DNA from: JBBQVS01 sp964250765
Lineage (GTDB): Bacteria; Chloroflexota; Ktedonobacteria; Ktedonobacterales; Ktedonobacteraceae
Direction of reading: 5' to 3'
DNA: 64,000 nucleotides
NCBI GenBank assembly: GCA_964250765.1
Contig: CAXUHF010000011.1
Coordinates: forward strand, 6,361 to 70,360
Positions 32,829 to 42,511 of this stretch are shown here, piece after piece. The number at the start of each line of letters is the position of its first letter. Position 1 is the stretch's first letter. The translations under genes were made by a program, and so were the position numbers. The notes under the pieces are model-generated. The model was given only the letters and a program-made list of their open reading frames with translations, did no database searches and was not told the DNA's origin.

Positions 32829-34184
32829 TCATACATATCTCTTGTTAACAATAGCTTCCACTTTGCCGCCTGGACGTAGGGCGAGATTATGAGCTGGATC
32901 AGGTTCTATAGTTTGTCCAGAAATGAGTGTAAGTGCTGTGTGTTGAGCGAGAGTTGCTATGATCAATTGTCCCTCCATGAGTGCAAAGTAATTGCCGATG
33001 CAGATCCGAGGCCCAGCACCAAAGGGTATATAGGCATAGCGAGGAAGCTGTTTCTCATGTTCAAGTGTGAAATGTTCAGGGTTGAACATCTCTGGATTGG
33101 GAAAGTAGGATGGGTTACGCTGTATCGTGTAGGGAGACATAAAGACGTTGTATCCCTTTGGTACTAGATAGCCATCAATCTCAATGTCATGTAATGCCTC
33201 TCGCAATATTGCAGCGGCTGGCGGATAGAGGCGCATCGTTTCTTTGAAGACCTGTAGGCAGTAGGGTAAATGTACGAGGTCATCGTATGTTGGTGTCCGT
33301 CCCTGTAGCATGGTATCAACTTCTTGTTGTACTTTCGTATAGATATCCGAGTTCTGACAGAGAAAGTACCATGTCCAGGTAAGAGCGGCAGCCGTCGTTT
33401 CATGCCCAGCACCGAAGAGAGTCAAGCATTCATCCATGAGTTGCTCATTGCTCATAGCTTTGCCATCCTCATCTTTGGTTTGTAACAAGACAGATAAAAA
33501 GTTATTGTATTCAGTCTTACTTTGACGCTGTTCGGCGATCATCTTCTGAATGCGACTTTCTACCACTTGCGTTGCTTTACGAACACGAAGATTGCGTTGT
33601 GTAGGCCAACTACGTGGAGGCGTAAAAAGTGAGGTAAGCTTATGCACTGTATGCTCAAAGCCAATACCCATTGCTGCACCAAGCTCGTCAGCTTCGCTAA
33701 ATACATCTGAATCGAAGAGGACTTTGCCAATGATGCTCATTGTCAGGCTAATCATTTGCCTGTTGAGGTCAATTGTCTCACCATCACGCCACTCTTGCTG
33801 AATGCGTTCTCCATAGCGAACGATAGTATCTGCATAACTCGCAATATGCCGAGGTTGAAAAACTGGAGCCATAAGCTTACGTTGATGACGATGAAACTCA
33901 CCTTCACTGATAAAGAGGCCATTACCATCCATCGCCTTATGCAGTATTCGACCTTTGCTAAATTCATACGCGTGTTCAACCAAAACGCTCTGTACATGCT
34001 CTGCCTTGTTGAACATGATAACAGGCACAGGTCCTATGTGAAAACCACAAACATCACTCGCTTGAGCTACTTGCAAAAGGAAGCTCATACGCTTCTTCAT
34101 AAATGCTGGTAAGCTCCCGACGAGAGGTGGCTCGTGAATATATGGAATTGTTTTAGATGATTTCGTCTTGCTTGAAACTGCCAT
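32829..34184 (-). CDS. Cytochrome P450 (class with full I-helix acid)
   Basis: A 451-residue P450 of the CYP102/CYP110-like type, soluble and without a fused reductase. The haem loop is FGAGPRICIGNYFALMEG, the ExxR motif lies in ETMRLYPPAA, and the I-helix is FGAGHETTAAALTW with the acid-Thr pair intact, in contrast to the other P450 in this window. Fatty acid or terpenoid hydroxylation is typical of the group. AAGGAG lies upstream of ATG 34184. It is divergent from the fused E1 gene. Confidence 0.92.
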   Translation of the reverse strand: MAVSSKTKSSKTIPYIHEPPLVGSLPAFMKKRMSFLLQVAQASDVCGFHIGPVPVIMFNKAEHVQSVLVEHAYEFSKGRILHKAMDGNGLFISEGEFHRHQRKLMAPVFQPRHIASYADTIVRYGERIQQEWRDGETIDLNRQMISLTMSIIGKVLFDSDVFSEADELGAAMGIGFEHTVHKLTSLFTPPRSWPTQRNLRVRKATQVVESRIQKMIAEQRQSKTEYNNFLSVLLQTKDEDGKAMSNEQLMDECLTLFGAGHETTAAALTWTWYFLCQNSDIYTKVQQEVDTMLQGRTPTYDDLVHLPYCLQVFKETMRLYPPAAAILREALHDIEIDGYLVPKGYNVFMSPYTIQRNPSYFPNPEMFNPEHFTLEHEKQLPRYAYIPFGAGPRICIGNYFALMEGQLIIATLAQHTALTLISGQTIEPDPAHNLALRPGGKVEAIVNKRYV

Positions 34185-34386
34185 CTCTATTCTCCTTTGC
34201 TGCTTTAATCTTATAATTTCTTTCTTACCCCTATTACGAAGTGCAAGGCTCTACTGTTGCTACCCGATTTTCTAGCAACATTGCTTTTCCTGCGTGCCGA
34301 TTTTATAATGAAACGATGAAATGTAGTGTGTCTATGAATGAAAGCCAACAATGTCAATGACGACATCAAAGAGAGGCATATATAAT

Positions 34387-36483
34387 ATGACAGTAAATAT
34401 TCGAGAGGTAGAGGCGAATACGGCAGCATCGTCGCTGGATGTGGTCGCGCTCTATCGCACAATGGTTACGGCGAGAGTCACAAACGATCTTCTAAAAACA
34501 CGCAAAACGCAGGGCAAATATCCTTTTTATATTGGCTGTGCTGGTCATGAAACTATGGCGGCGGTTGTCGCGGCCCTTGAACCAACTGACTGGCTCGCAT
34601 TATATTATCGAGATTTAGGCGCGTGGCTACAACGAACGGGCGATATAGCAGGACCTTTACGCGAAGCCTATTCGCGTATTACCGGACCGATGGGTGCTGG
34701 ACGAAATATGCCGTCACATTATAGCAGTCGGCGTCATCGTATTCTGCCGGGCTTTAGCGAGATTGCGGGTCTGGCACCATTCGCGGGCGGCTTTGGTTTT
34801 TCCATTAAGCGACAGGGTGGCAAGGAACTGGTTCTCTATACTGGTGGCGATGGCTCTGTTGCCACAAATGACTTCAATGTGTTGCTTCGTCAGGCAGGAG
34901 TACATCAACTACCTGTGTTTATGGTTGTCGAGGACAATGGATGGGCAATCACTGCCGAATCTTCTATTCAATGGGGTGGCTCGCTCGTCGAGTATGCAAA
35001 GGGTGCTGGCTTATACGCTGAAGAAGTTGATGGGACCGACGTAATAGCAACGTATGAAGCAACGCGTCGGCTTGCACAGCACATACGCACTGGTCAAGGG
35101 CCTGTATTGATGCATCTCCGTCTTGGTCTGCTTGATCCGCATTCGAGTAGTACGGATATTAAAGCCTATCGCAAGAAAGAAGAGATCGAGTATACGACGG
35201 CGACGAAGGACCCAGTGAAGAACTTTGCGCGTTGGCTTGTTGAACACGGGCATCTGCAAGAGAGCGATATCGACGCCATTCGTCGCGGGATTCGTACAGA
35301 ACTAGAACGTATTGAGCAGGAGGTGCTGCAAGAGCCAGAGCCGATGGCTGATCGTGTGCTAGATCATGTTTTGCATATTCCACAGTGGCAACAAAATACG
35401 CCTCGTGGTCCAAGACGTGCGACAACGATGCTTGGAGCTATTAATGAAGCTCTGGCAGAATTGGCACAACGTGACCCCGACTTCTTTGTCTATGGGCAAG
35501 ATGTCGGTAGTCCGAAAGGTGGCGTCTTTGGAGCCACAGCCACGCTCGTGACGCAGTATCCAGGGCGAGCGATTAGTAGTCCTCTCAATGAGCAATTGAT
35601 TGTTGGTATTGCTGCTGGTGCTGGCATGAAAGATGGCAAGGCACGGTGTGCCGAATTGCAATTTGTTGACTATCATCAATCTGCGACTCAGACGCTTCGG
35701 CTGGCGGCGCGTGTCTCGTATCAGACCTATGGTGACTGGAACGTGCCGCTCCTCATTCGTACGAAATCAGGCAGTGGTGGTGGTGGCCCCATTTCGAGTA
35801 GTGGTTCTGGTGGTGGTGCCTATGGACATTCCAACGCTGGTGAGCAATGGTTTACGACAGTCCCAGGAATGATTACCGTCTGTCCCTCGACACCGTTTGA
35901 TGCGAAGGGACTCTTGTTAGAGTCTGCGCGAGCGCAATCACCCGTTGTCTTTCTGGAACGTGGACGCCTCTATCGCTCTGAGCCACCAAAGGACAGTGCT
36001 GGTAATCTTATTCCAGCTATGGCAGAGTATTGGGATGTGCCCGAAGGCTACTATACACAACCTCTAGGAAAAGCACGTCGCTTACGTATCGGTGAGGGAC
36101 CTACGAGTCTCGCTATCATCGTATGGGGCGTCATGGTACTAGAGGCATGTACGGCAGCAGCCGATATCGTCAAACAACACGGTGGAGCTATTGAGGTTGT
36201 AGACTTGCGCACGCTCGCACCATTTGACGAGGAAGCTGTACGAGCGGCTGTCAAAGAAGCAAACCGCGTGCTTGTCGTCACGGAGGAAGCGGACCTGACT
36301 AGCTTTGGACGCCATATTCATTCCTGGATCGTCGAAAACTGCTTCTATGACCTGGATAGCACACCAGCCTTCATTTCTGCCATTAACGCTCCTGCTGCTC
36401 CCTATAACGTCGCGGAAGAAGAGGCATTCTTTCCCTCTGCTGTCACCATCGAAGCGAAAATCGAAGAACTGTTAGCGGAGTAA
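34387..36483 (+). CDS. Fused alpha/beta E1 of a 2-oxoacid dehydrogenase
   Basis: A 698-residue protein. The E1-alpha part (about 1-330) contains YYRDLGAWLQ and the TPP motif GGDGSVATNDF ending in EDNGWAI. The E1-beta part (about 355-698) contains GQDVGSPKGGVFGAT, SPLNEQLIVG, GGGAYGHSNAGEQWF and EADLTSFGRHI. Alpha-beta fusion is usual in branched-chain 2-oxoacid dehydrogenases of Bacteroidota and Chloroflexota. It decarboxylates a 2-oxoacid and acylates the lipoyl E2. No E2 or E3 gene is in the neighbourhood. The start at 34387 has AGAGAGG upstream; ATG 34351 is an alternative. Confidence 0.88.
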   Translation: MTVNIREVEANTAASSLDVVALYRTMVTARVTNDLLKTRKTQGKYPFYIGCAGHETMAAVVAALEPTDWLALYYRDLGAWLQRTGDIAGPLREAYSRITGPMGAGRNMPSHYSSRRHRILPGFSEIAGLAPFAGGFGFSIKRQGGKELVLYTGGDGSVATNDFNVLLRQAGVHQLPVFMVVEDNGWAITAESSIQWGGSLVEYAKGAGLYAEEVDGTDVIATYEATRRLAQHIRTGQGPVLMHLRLGLLDPHSSSTDIKAYRKKEEIEYTTATKDPVKNFARWLVEHGHLQESDIDAIRRGIRTELERIEQEVLQEPEPMADRVLDHVLHIPQWQQNTPRGPRRATTMLGAINEALAELAQRDPDFFVYGQDVGSPKGGVFGATATLVTQYPGRAISSPLNEQLIVGIAAGAGMKDGKARCAELQFVDYHQSATQTLRLAARVSYQTYGDWNVPLLIRTKSGSGGGGPISSSGSGGGAYGHSNAGEQWFTTVPGMITVCPSTPFDAKGLLLESARAQSPVVFLERGRLYRSEPPKDSAGNLIPAMAEYWDVPEGYYTQPLGKARRLRIGEGPTSLAIIVWGVMVLEACTAAADIVKQHGGAIEVVDLRTLAPFDEEAVRAAVKEANRVLVVTEEADLTSFGRHIHSWIVENCFYDLDSTPAFISAINAPAAPYNVAEEEAFFPSAVTIEAKIEELLAE

Positions 36484-36522
36484 TGGCGTTTCGATAGGCG
36501 TTACCAAATATCAATAGGGGCA

Positions 36523-36616
36523 AGGGCACCCGCAAGGGGAACGCCCCTCCCATACAACCAGAGCGAGTCGGAAACGGCTTCGTGTATGGGAGGGGCGTTC
36601 CCCTTGCGGGCGCCCT
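36523..36616. repeat. 94-bp palindromic element
   Basis: Nearly perfect 34-bp arms starting AGGGCACCCGCAAGGGGAAC (36523-36556 against 36583-36616, one mismatch). It has the same general design and length as the 12528-12622 element (GGGCG and CCCTTG blocks) but different outer sequence. It lies in the intergenic region after the E1 gene. Confidence 0.8.
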
Positions 36617-36776
36617 GGCTCAACCACAGACCTCTCTTCGTTTTACGTAAACGCTTATAGGGCTTGCCTGTTATGTTCCTCGACGAATTGGAGAAACTGT
36701 GCTACACTGCGTCCAATAAAGATAAAAGAATGAAATCATGAAAACTTCTTGCACATATGAAAGGCAGGAAAAATAT

Positions 36777-37718
36777 ATGGCAACCTGTGTATCTTGTGGC
36801 AACGATGTCACTGGAAAGAAATTCTGTCAACATTGCGGAACTCCTGTACAGGCTACGGTAGCTCCTGCTAGCAATACATCTACAGTGGCATGTCCACGTT
36901 GTGGCGAGGAAGTCAACGCGCACTCCGCGTTTTGTATGCACTGCGGTTCAGCATTACATACGGCTCAATCATCTGCTTCTCCTGTGCAAACACGGCCTAC
37001 CACACGTCCTTGTTCAGCTTGCCAACAAGCAGTGCCAATAGATAGCGCGTTTTGTATTTATTGTGGACAAAACATGAATGCTCCTGTAACACAGTCCGTC
37101 GCTGCTGCGCCTGTCTTCTGTAATGCATGTGGCAGACAAAATGCTCCGGGTACACGTTTTTGCGGAGGATGTGGTAGTCCACTTTCATCTCCTCAGCCGG
37201 GCCAATATGCACCACAACAATTATACGGACAACAGCAAGGCCAACCTGGACAATATCCACAACCAGCCTATGGACAAGCACCATATCAGCAACCTCAGTA
37301 TCCACAACAATACAATCAGGGAAGCTATCAACAGCAACCAATGACACTGCGTTGTCCGGTATGTATGTCAATGGCCCCTATGGGTACTCCTAATTGCCCA
37401 AGTTGCCGTACAAGTCTTGCTGGTATTGTGCCTACACCTGCAAACATGCAAGCGCAGGGTCAACAAGGCATGCTCGGTGGCGTAGGCAACCTCTTGCAAG
37501 GCAACAATGGCAATATGGCAATGGGTGCTTTGGGTGGTGCAGCCGCCGTTATTGGAGGAGAAATGCTCTTGCATGGCGTCGAGAACTCCATCGAAAACCG
37601 CGTTGAGGGTGATATGGGTTATGGTGGCTATGAGCATCGTCATCATCATCATCGCCGTGAAGAGGAAGGACTACTTGGCGGTCTTGGCGATCTGGCAAAT
37701 GATGTTGGTCTTTTTTAA
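36777..37718 (+). CDS. Multi-zinc-ribbon protein with Q/P/Y-rich linker and His/Gly-rich tail
   Basis: A 313-residue soluble protein. Four zinc ribbons with paired CxxC motifs lie in the first about 145 residues: CVSCG..FCQHCG, CPRCG..FCMHCG, CSACQ..FCIYCG and CNACG..FCGGCG. A low-complexity segment rich in Q, P, Y and G follows (150-195), then a fifth ribbon CPVCMS..CPSC, a Gly/Met-rich hydrophobic stretch (GALGGAAAVIGGEMLL) and a tail HRHHHHRREEE. It is typical of DUF-type double zinc-ribbon scaffold proteins of Chloroflexota; function is unknown. The start follows AGGAAAAATAT. A perfect 78-bp palindrome begins five bases after the stop. Confidence 0.8.
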   Translation: MATCVSCGNDVTGKKFCQHCGTPVQATVAPASNTSTVACPRCGEEVNAHSAFCMHCGSALHTAQSSASPVQTRPTTRPCSACQQAVPIDSAFCIYCGQNMNAPVTQSVAAAPVFCNACGRQNAPGTRFCGGCGSPLSSPQPGQYAPQQLYGQQQGQPGQYPQPAYGQAPYQQPQYPQQYNQGSYQQQPMTLRCPVCMSMAPMGTPNCPSCRTSLAGIVPTPANMQAQGQQGMLGGVGNLLQGNNGNMAMGALGGAAAVIGGEMLLHGVENSIENRVEGDMGYGGYEHRHHHHRREEEGLLGGLGDLANDVGLF

Positions 37719-37722
37719 ATGG

Positions 37723-37800
37723 TGCTCAGCTAGGAAAAAAGGATTGGGGACGGTAATCGTATACGATTACCGTCCCCAATCCTTTTTTCCTAGCTGAGCA
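37723..37800. terminator. 78-bp perfect palindrome at the gene end
   Basis: Both 39-bp arms match without a mismatch around the centre CGTATACG. The left arm begins TGCTCAGCTAGGAAAAAAGG. The A-run in the left arm becomes a T-run in the right, so it can act as a terminator in either direction. No other copy is seen in the window. Confidence 0.75.
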
Positions 37801-37957
37801 TTACCCAAATTGGCTATTCTTCTTCCTGTTTTGACGGGGATGTGTTGCGATGGTACTGGAAACCGTCTATAATACTGCGAGATAAGACAGATCATGCCTG
37901 AAACAATGCAGTTGTGACCGTTGATATGTATATATGCTTTCATCAGCTAGGACAACA

Positions 37958-39235
37958 ATGAACTACGAGCGAACAACGCTACCCAATGGCCTACGTCTAC
38001 TTACTGCCTCTATGCCCAGTATGCGCTCTGCCAGCATTGCTTTCTTTTTCAAAAGCGGTTCACGCTATGAGCAAGATCGTATTGCGGGTGTGTCGCATTT
38101 TATTGAACATATGCTTTTCAAAGGCACACAAAACTACCCTACCGCTCGCCTTATCTCTGAGGCGATTGAAGGTGTTGGTGGTACGTTTAACGGAAGTACG
38201 GGTAAAGAGATCACAAGTTATACAGCCCGCGTTCCTGGCGAAGAATTGGAAGCTGTCATGACTGTGCTGGCAGATATGATACGTTATTCGCTGTTTGACT
38301 CAGCAGAGATCGAGAAAGAGCGCAGCGTTATCATTGAAGAACTGAGCGCGACACGGGATGATCCACAAGAATGGGTGAATCTTCTTGTGGACGAGGCGAT
38401 GTGGCCTGGACTTCCGTTGGGTAGAGATGATGCTGGTACAATTGAGTCGGTGACAGGGTTGCAACGTCAAGATATGCTTACCTATTTGGAAACACACTAT
38501 TGTCCCAACTCACTTGTAATTAGTGTTGCTGGCAACGTAGATCACCAACACACTGTTTCACTTGTTCAACGTCTATTTGGGGACTGGAAACAGCATGAAG
38601 TCCCTTCATACATTGAAAGTCTGCCGCCACTTAATGCTATGCCTTTACGTATGATACAGAAAGACACCGAGCAAACCAATGTATGTTTAGCGACGTTAGG
38701 AACCGCGTATGCCTCACCTGATTACTATCCCTTGCTGCTGATAAATGCACTACTTGGTGATGGAATGAGTTCGCGTCTTTTCCAGTCTATACGAGAGGAG
38801 CAAGGCTTGGCGTATGACATTGGCAGTTATCTCAATAGTTATGCCGAAACGGGAAGTCTTGTTGTAAGTGCAGGAGTTGATCCTTCGCAAACGGAAGGGG
38901 TCATACGGGCCATTCTCATTGAATTACAACGCTTACAAGATGTGCCTGTGCCAGCCGATGAACTGAGACGGATCAAAGCTTATGTACGAGGAGGCATTTT
39001 ACTCGGTTTAGAAGGGACGCAACAAGTCGCTTCGTGGCTGGGTAGTCAAGAATGTTTACATGCTAGAGTGCGCGATATCGACGAGGTGATAGCTCTTATT
39101 GAAGCGGTCACTGCACAAGATATTACTCGTGTCGCGCGAACCTGTTTTGCTCCCGAATGGCGTCGTTTGGCTATTATTGGACCAGGTGAGACAGCGCAGA
39201 CCGACGTATTTAGGAAACTGCTTACACAAGAGTAA
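37958..39235 (+). CDS. M16-family zinc peptidase
   Basis: A 425-residue processing-peptidase-like protein. The inverted zinc motif HFIEH (about 47-51) and the downstream Glu in ERSVIIEE complete the HxxEH...E site. The C-terminal half carries the R/Y-type segment SRLFQSIREEQGLAYDIGSY that closes the chamber. It has the usual size of single-chain PqqL/YmxG-type M16B peptidases and may degrade or trim peptides in the cytoplasm. AGGA lies 6 nt before ATG 37958. It begins an operon with the TPR, Roadblock and ndk genes. M16 peptidases also process some RiPP precursors, but no link to mftA is shown. Confidence 0.92.
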   Translation: MNYERTTLPNGLRLLTASMPSMRSASIAFFFKSGSRYEQDRIAGVSHFIEHMLFKGTQNYPTARLISEAIEGVGGTFNGSTGKEITSYTARVPGEELEAVMTVLADMIRYSLFDSAEIEKERSVIIEELSATRDDPQEWVNLLVDEAMWPGLPLGRDDAGTIESVTGLQRQDMLTYLETHYCPNSLVISVAGNVDHQHTVSLVQRLFGDWKQHEVPSYIESLPPLNAMPLRMIQKDTEQTNVCLATLGTAYASPDYYPLLLINALLGDGMSSRLFQSIREEQGLAYDIGSYLNSYAETGSLVVSAGVDPSQTEGVIRAILIELQRLQDVPVPADELRRIKAYVRGGILLGLEGTQQVASWLGSQECLHARVRDIDEVIALIEAVTAQDITRVARTCFAPEWRRLAIIGPGETAQTDVFRKLLTQE

Positions 39236-39260
39236 AACGGGAAGAGGAGATTCAAGTTTT

Positions 39261-42110
39261 ATGGCACAGGTAACGCTTCGTGAGTACTTACAAGGAATAG
39301 AAGACACGCTGAGTGCAGGACATGTTGATGATGCTGTGAATAAGTGTCAGCATGTTCTTGCTCGCTTCCCGGAGTCTTTAGAGGTACAACGGCTTTTGGG
39401 CGAGGTGTACCTTGCACAAGGGCAGATGGAGGACGCACAACAAGCACTTGACTGGATACTGACCAACGACCCGGAGAATGTAATTGCCTATTGTGATCGT
39501 GCGCTCATCAGTGAACGTCTCTCGGACTTTGATACGGCTCTGGACTGCTATCAACAGGCATATGAATTAAGCCGGGGCAACCGTGATATTCGTCAACAAT
39601 TTAATATGCTGAGTGCGAAGGTGGGACAGCAAGGCTTTATGTTTTCACGCGCGGGCCTTGCGCGGCTCTACATGCGTGGTGGTCTGCTTCCTCAAGCCAT
39701 ACAGGAATGGGATGCTGTACTCTCCGTCAGCCCTGATCGTCTTGATGCACGAACTGGACTTCTCGAAGCATACTGGCGCGAAGGCTTATACGACGAAGCT
39801 GAACAACTAGCACTGCAAACGCTTCAAGATGTACCGGGATGTGCGAAAGCGTTGTTGGTTCTAGCTCATATTACCGCTCCCAAAAATATGCAACAGGCAC
39901 GAGAATACGTGCAACGCGCAGAATTGTTAGACCCCGATCTCTTAATGGCACAAGAACTTTTTGAAGATATGATGATGAGCCAGCCGGGGCATCCCTTCCT
40001 CAAGCTTTTGAAGAAGGCTCCAACTATGCTCGACACAAAACAGGTCTCCACAGAACCAACCTCTACAAAAGTTTCTGCTGAACCTGTATTTGCTCATGTT
40101 TCAGCCTCACAAGAAACACCTTATGCGCCTGAAGTACCTGTGTACGAAATGCCGACCGCTATCAATTTCTTTGAGTGGAACAATTTGGACTCTTGGAATA
40201 GTGCTGTCGAGACACCTGCTAAATCAGAAGCACAAGAACAACCAAACAATGATATCTCTGCACTACCCACATGGTCACACGATACATTCTCCGATGCATG
40301 GACACTACCACCACAGGTGCAAGAGTTACCAAAACAAGAAATGCCCTCTTCCTCTGAGCAAAAGCTTGAAAGCTTCCTCGTTGAGCATGAACCTCAAAAT
40401 GCTTACAATGCCGCTCCAGCCGCACCTGTTCAACAAGAGGATCAGGGATGGAATAGTCTAAGTCCTCTTGTTGAGTCGAGCGCGGACGAAGTATGGCAAA
40501 GTGGACGCGAGACGCATCAAGCGTCTGAAGCGTCATGGACGTCAGGTGCGCAAGATGAAAACGTGTCAACTCCACCTGCGTGGTTGAATATGTTGACGCA
40601 AGATGAACTGCTGGGACAACGACAACCGGATGAGGTAGCACCGTCTGTAATCGAAGAACATGAACCCCAGCAATCTTCAATAGACACACCAGCGTTGCCA
40701 ATTTCTCAGTCCTATGGAGAGACTGCTCCTATTGATGAGACCTCTGATGATCTATCATGGCGTGACGCGTTACAAGCCTCATTGAATACTACGACAGACG
40801 AAGAAGAGCCATTTTCCTTTGGTCCTGAATGGCTAAAATCTCTTGGAGCAGCGGAATTAGAGTCTAGCGTACAGGAAGAACAATCAGTATCAGCACCAAT
40901 GGCTCCTCAGGCTCAACCAGAAACTGTAGAAAAGCGTGTGGAACGAACTCAACCGTTGTATGAGGAGCCAGAAGCACTACAGGCAACGTATGAATTGTCA
41001 GAGACTGCTGATGCCTCTCTTCAAGAGCCAGCATCTGACGCACATACATGGTTAGATGCTCTTTCTGCTGAACCTGAGCATGCGCAATCCTCTGAGCAAA
41101 CTATTGTCAATACGTTAGAAGATTTGGAGCATAGCTTGCTTTCAGAAGGCTTTGTGCCTTTGGAGCCAAATTCGCTCTCAGCTATTGCGCAGTCTCAAGA
41201 AGCTTCTTTGGATACACCTTCATCACTTGAGCCATATAGTTATCGAGAGGAGACATACGAAGAGGAACCTTACTCTTCATCAACGATCTCTTCGGCTTTA
41301 GAGCAATTAGGAAACTTAGCAACTCCTTACACAACCTATCAAGCTCCTGAGCCGCTTCTACCTGCCGCGCAACAAACATCTACACAGCCGTTGGAAGAAC
41401 TCTCCTGGGCTTCTAGTTTTCGTAGTGTTCCCGCTTCACCACAAGAGGAGGCACACGACACCGCAGCATCACCTGTTGAAGCTTCGCACGAGATAGCTAC
41501 AATCAACTCGACTTCTAATGTGCAGAATACCGCGCCACAAGAGCAACAATTCTCTCTGCCAGACTCCATTGACTCCTTTCCCACACCCGTTTTTGAGCCA
41601 ACACAGGAGCCACAGCGAGTGGAAGTACCAGATATGCCTATGGCACCAGTAGGGCGTGCTGATGCTTTCTTTGAGAGCGAACTTGAAACAACGATGAGGC
41701 GGCCCGCTGTTCGCTTGCAAGCGATGAAACAACCGCAGCAGTCGTCGGTATATATAACGCCATATCAGTCAGCTAGTAAAGGACGTGGTAACGAACGCAA
41801 GTCAATACCTGCTAGTGGTGGTGGAAAAGAGAGGCTGCTACACCTGCAAGAGCGATTGGTACAGGGCTATCAACATCAACTTGTTGGCGACTATGACGAA
41901 GCGATGCAAGAGTATCGCATCATCATCAAAAGTGCGCCCGAACTGCTTGACGAAGTTGTCAGTAATGTACGTGCATTACTGAAGCTTGCGCCAACGTATT
42001 CCGCAGGCTATCGTGTGTTAGGTGATGCTTACATGCGTCAGGGTGAGTACTTGCAAGCGATGGAGGCGTATAACAAAGCACTGACAATGGCAAAGAAGGC
42101 AAAAGTCTAA
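39261..42110 (+). CDS. Large TPR protein with long disordered acidic linker
   Basis: A 949-residue protein. The N-terminal about 240 residues contain TPR-like helical pairs (DAVNKCQHVLARFPESLEVQ, LGEVYLAQGQMEDAQQALDW, RLYMRGGLLPQAIQEWDAVL). A region of about 600 residues rich in E, Q, S, P and T follows and is probably disordered. The C-terminus returns to TPR (GDYDEAMQEYRIIIKSAPEL, LGDAYMRQGEYLQAMEAYNKAL). Short WLxxL-type motifs repeat in the linker near residues 440, 524 and 596. GAGGAG lies upstream. It ends 24 bp before the Roadblock gene, suggesting a scaffold for that small-GTPase-type module. Confidence 0.85.
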   Translation: MAQVTLREYLQGIEDTLSAGHVDDAVNKCQHVLARFPESLEVQRLLGEVYLAQGQMEDAQQALDWILTNDPENVIAYCDRALISERLSDFDTALDCYQQAYELSRGNRDIRQQFNMLSAKVGQQGFMFSRAGLARLYMRGGLLPQAIQEWDAVLSVSPDRLDARTGLLEAYWREGLYDEAEQLALQTLQDVPGCAKALLVLAHITAPKNMQQAREYVQRAELLDPDLLMAQELFEDMMMSQPGHPFLKLLKKAPTMLDTKQVSTEPTSTKVSAEPVFAHVSASQETPYAPEVPVYEMPTAINFFEWNNLDSWNSAVETPAKSEAQEQPNNDISALPTWSHDTFSDAWTLPPQVQELPKQEMPSSSEQKLESFLVEHEPQNAYNAAPAAPVQQEDQGWNSLSPLVESSADEVWQSGRETHQASEASWTSGAQDENVSTPPAWLNMLTQDELLGQRQPDEVAPSVIEEHEPQQSSIDTPALPISQSYGETAPIDETSDDLSWRDALQASLNTTTDEEEPFSFGPEWLKSLGAAELESSVQEEQSVSAPMAPQAQPETVEKRVERTQPLYEEPEALQATYELSETADASLQEPASDAHTWLDALSAEPEHAQSSEQTIVNTLEDLEHSLLSEGFVPLEPNSLSAIAQSQEASLDTPSSLEPYSYREETYEEEPYSSSTISSALEQLGNLATPYTTYQAPEPLLPAAQQTSTQPLEELSWASSFRSVPASPQEEAHDTAASPVEASHEIATINSTSNVQNTAPQEQQFSLPDSIDSFPTPVFEPTQEPQRVEVPDMPMAPVGRADAFFESELETTMRRPAVRLQAMKQPQQSSVYITPYQSASKGRGNERKSIPASGGGKERLLHLQERLVQGYQHQLVGDYDEAMQEYRIIIKSAPELLDEVVSNVRALLKLAPTYSAGYRVLGDAYMRQGEYLQAMEAYNKALTMAKKAKV

Positions 42111-42134
42111 TGCGCCGGAAGGAGGGAGTCAATT

Positions 42135-42482
42135 ATGGAAACAATTCTGCAACGCTTGACCGACCTGGATGATGTGTATGGGGCGATTATTGTTGGGAAA
42201 GATGGCCTCATCGTTTCTGGAACACTACATAGCGAAGATGAGGAAGTGATTGGGGCAATGTCGGCAGCCACCTTTGGCTCTACCACAAACTATACGACAC
42301 AGATTAGTCAAGGTGAAACGCACCGTGTCATTATTGAGACTCAAGACGGGACTATTCAAATGGAAGAGGCGGGTGATCTCATTCTTGTAGTGACAACGCG
42401 GAGTTCCGGTAACATTGGGCGCATCCGCTTAGAAATGAAAAAAGTTTGTCGCCAGATCATGCAACTGGTGGCAAGCTACTAA
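42135..42482 (+). CDS. Roadblock/LC7-domain protein
   Basis: A 115-residue Roadblock/LC7 protein: alternating strands with VYGAIIVGKDGLIVSGTL at the start, then helix EVIGAMSAATFGSTTNY and the strand pair HRVIIETQDG/GDLILVVTT. Bacterial members act with MglA/Ras-like GTPases in polarity and motility or as general regulators. No MglA-like GTPase gene is in the window. AAGGAGG gives a strong ribosome binding site. It is sandwiched between the TPR scaffold gene and ndk, both on the same strand with gaps below 30 bp. Confidence 0.9.
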   Translation: METILQRLTDLDDVYGAIIVGKDGLIVSGTLHSEDEEVIGAMSAATFGSTTNYTTQISQGETHRVIIETQDGTIQMEEAGDLILVVTTRSSGNIGRIRLEMKKVCRQIMQLVASY

Positions 42483-42511
42483 ACAATAACGAAGGAGCTA
42501 GCAATAGCCAT

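Noticed and set aside
39099..39260. Upstream extension of the TPR gene into the M16 gene
   Set aside because: The frame is open, but it overlaps the well-supported M16 C-terminus, and GAGGAG lies upstream of ATG 39261.
40219..40701. 160-codon antisense ORF in the TPR linker
   Set aside because: It derives from low-complexity sense sequence, with His/Leu-rich content and no start signal.
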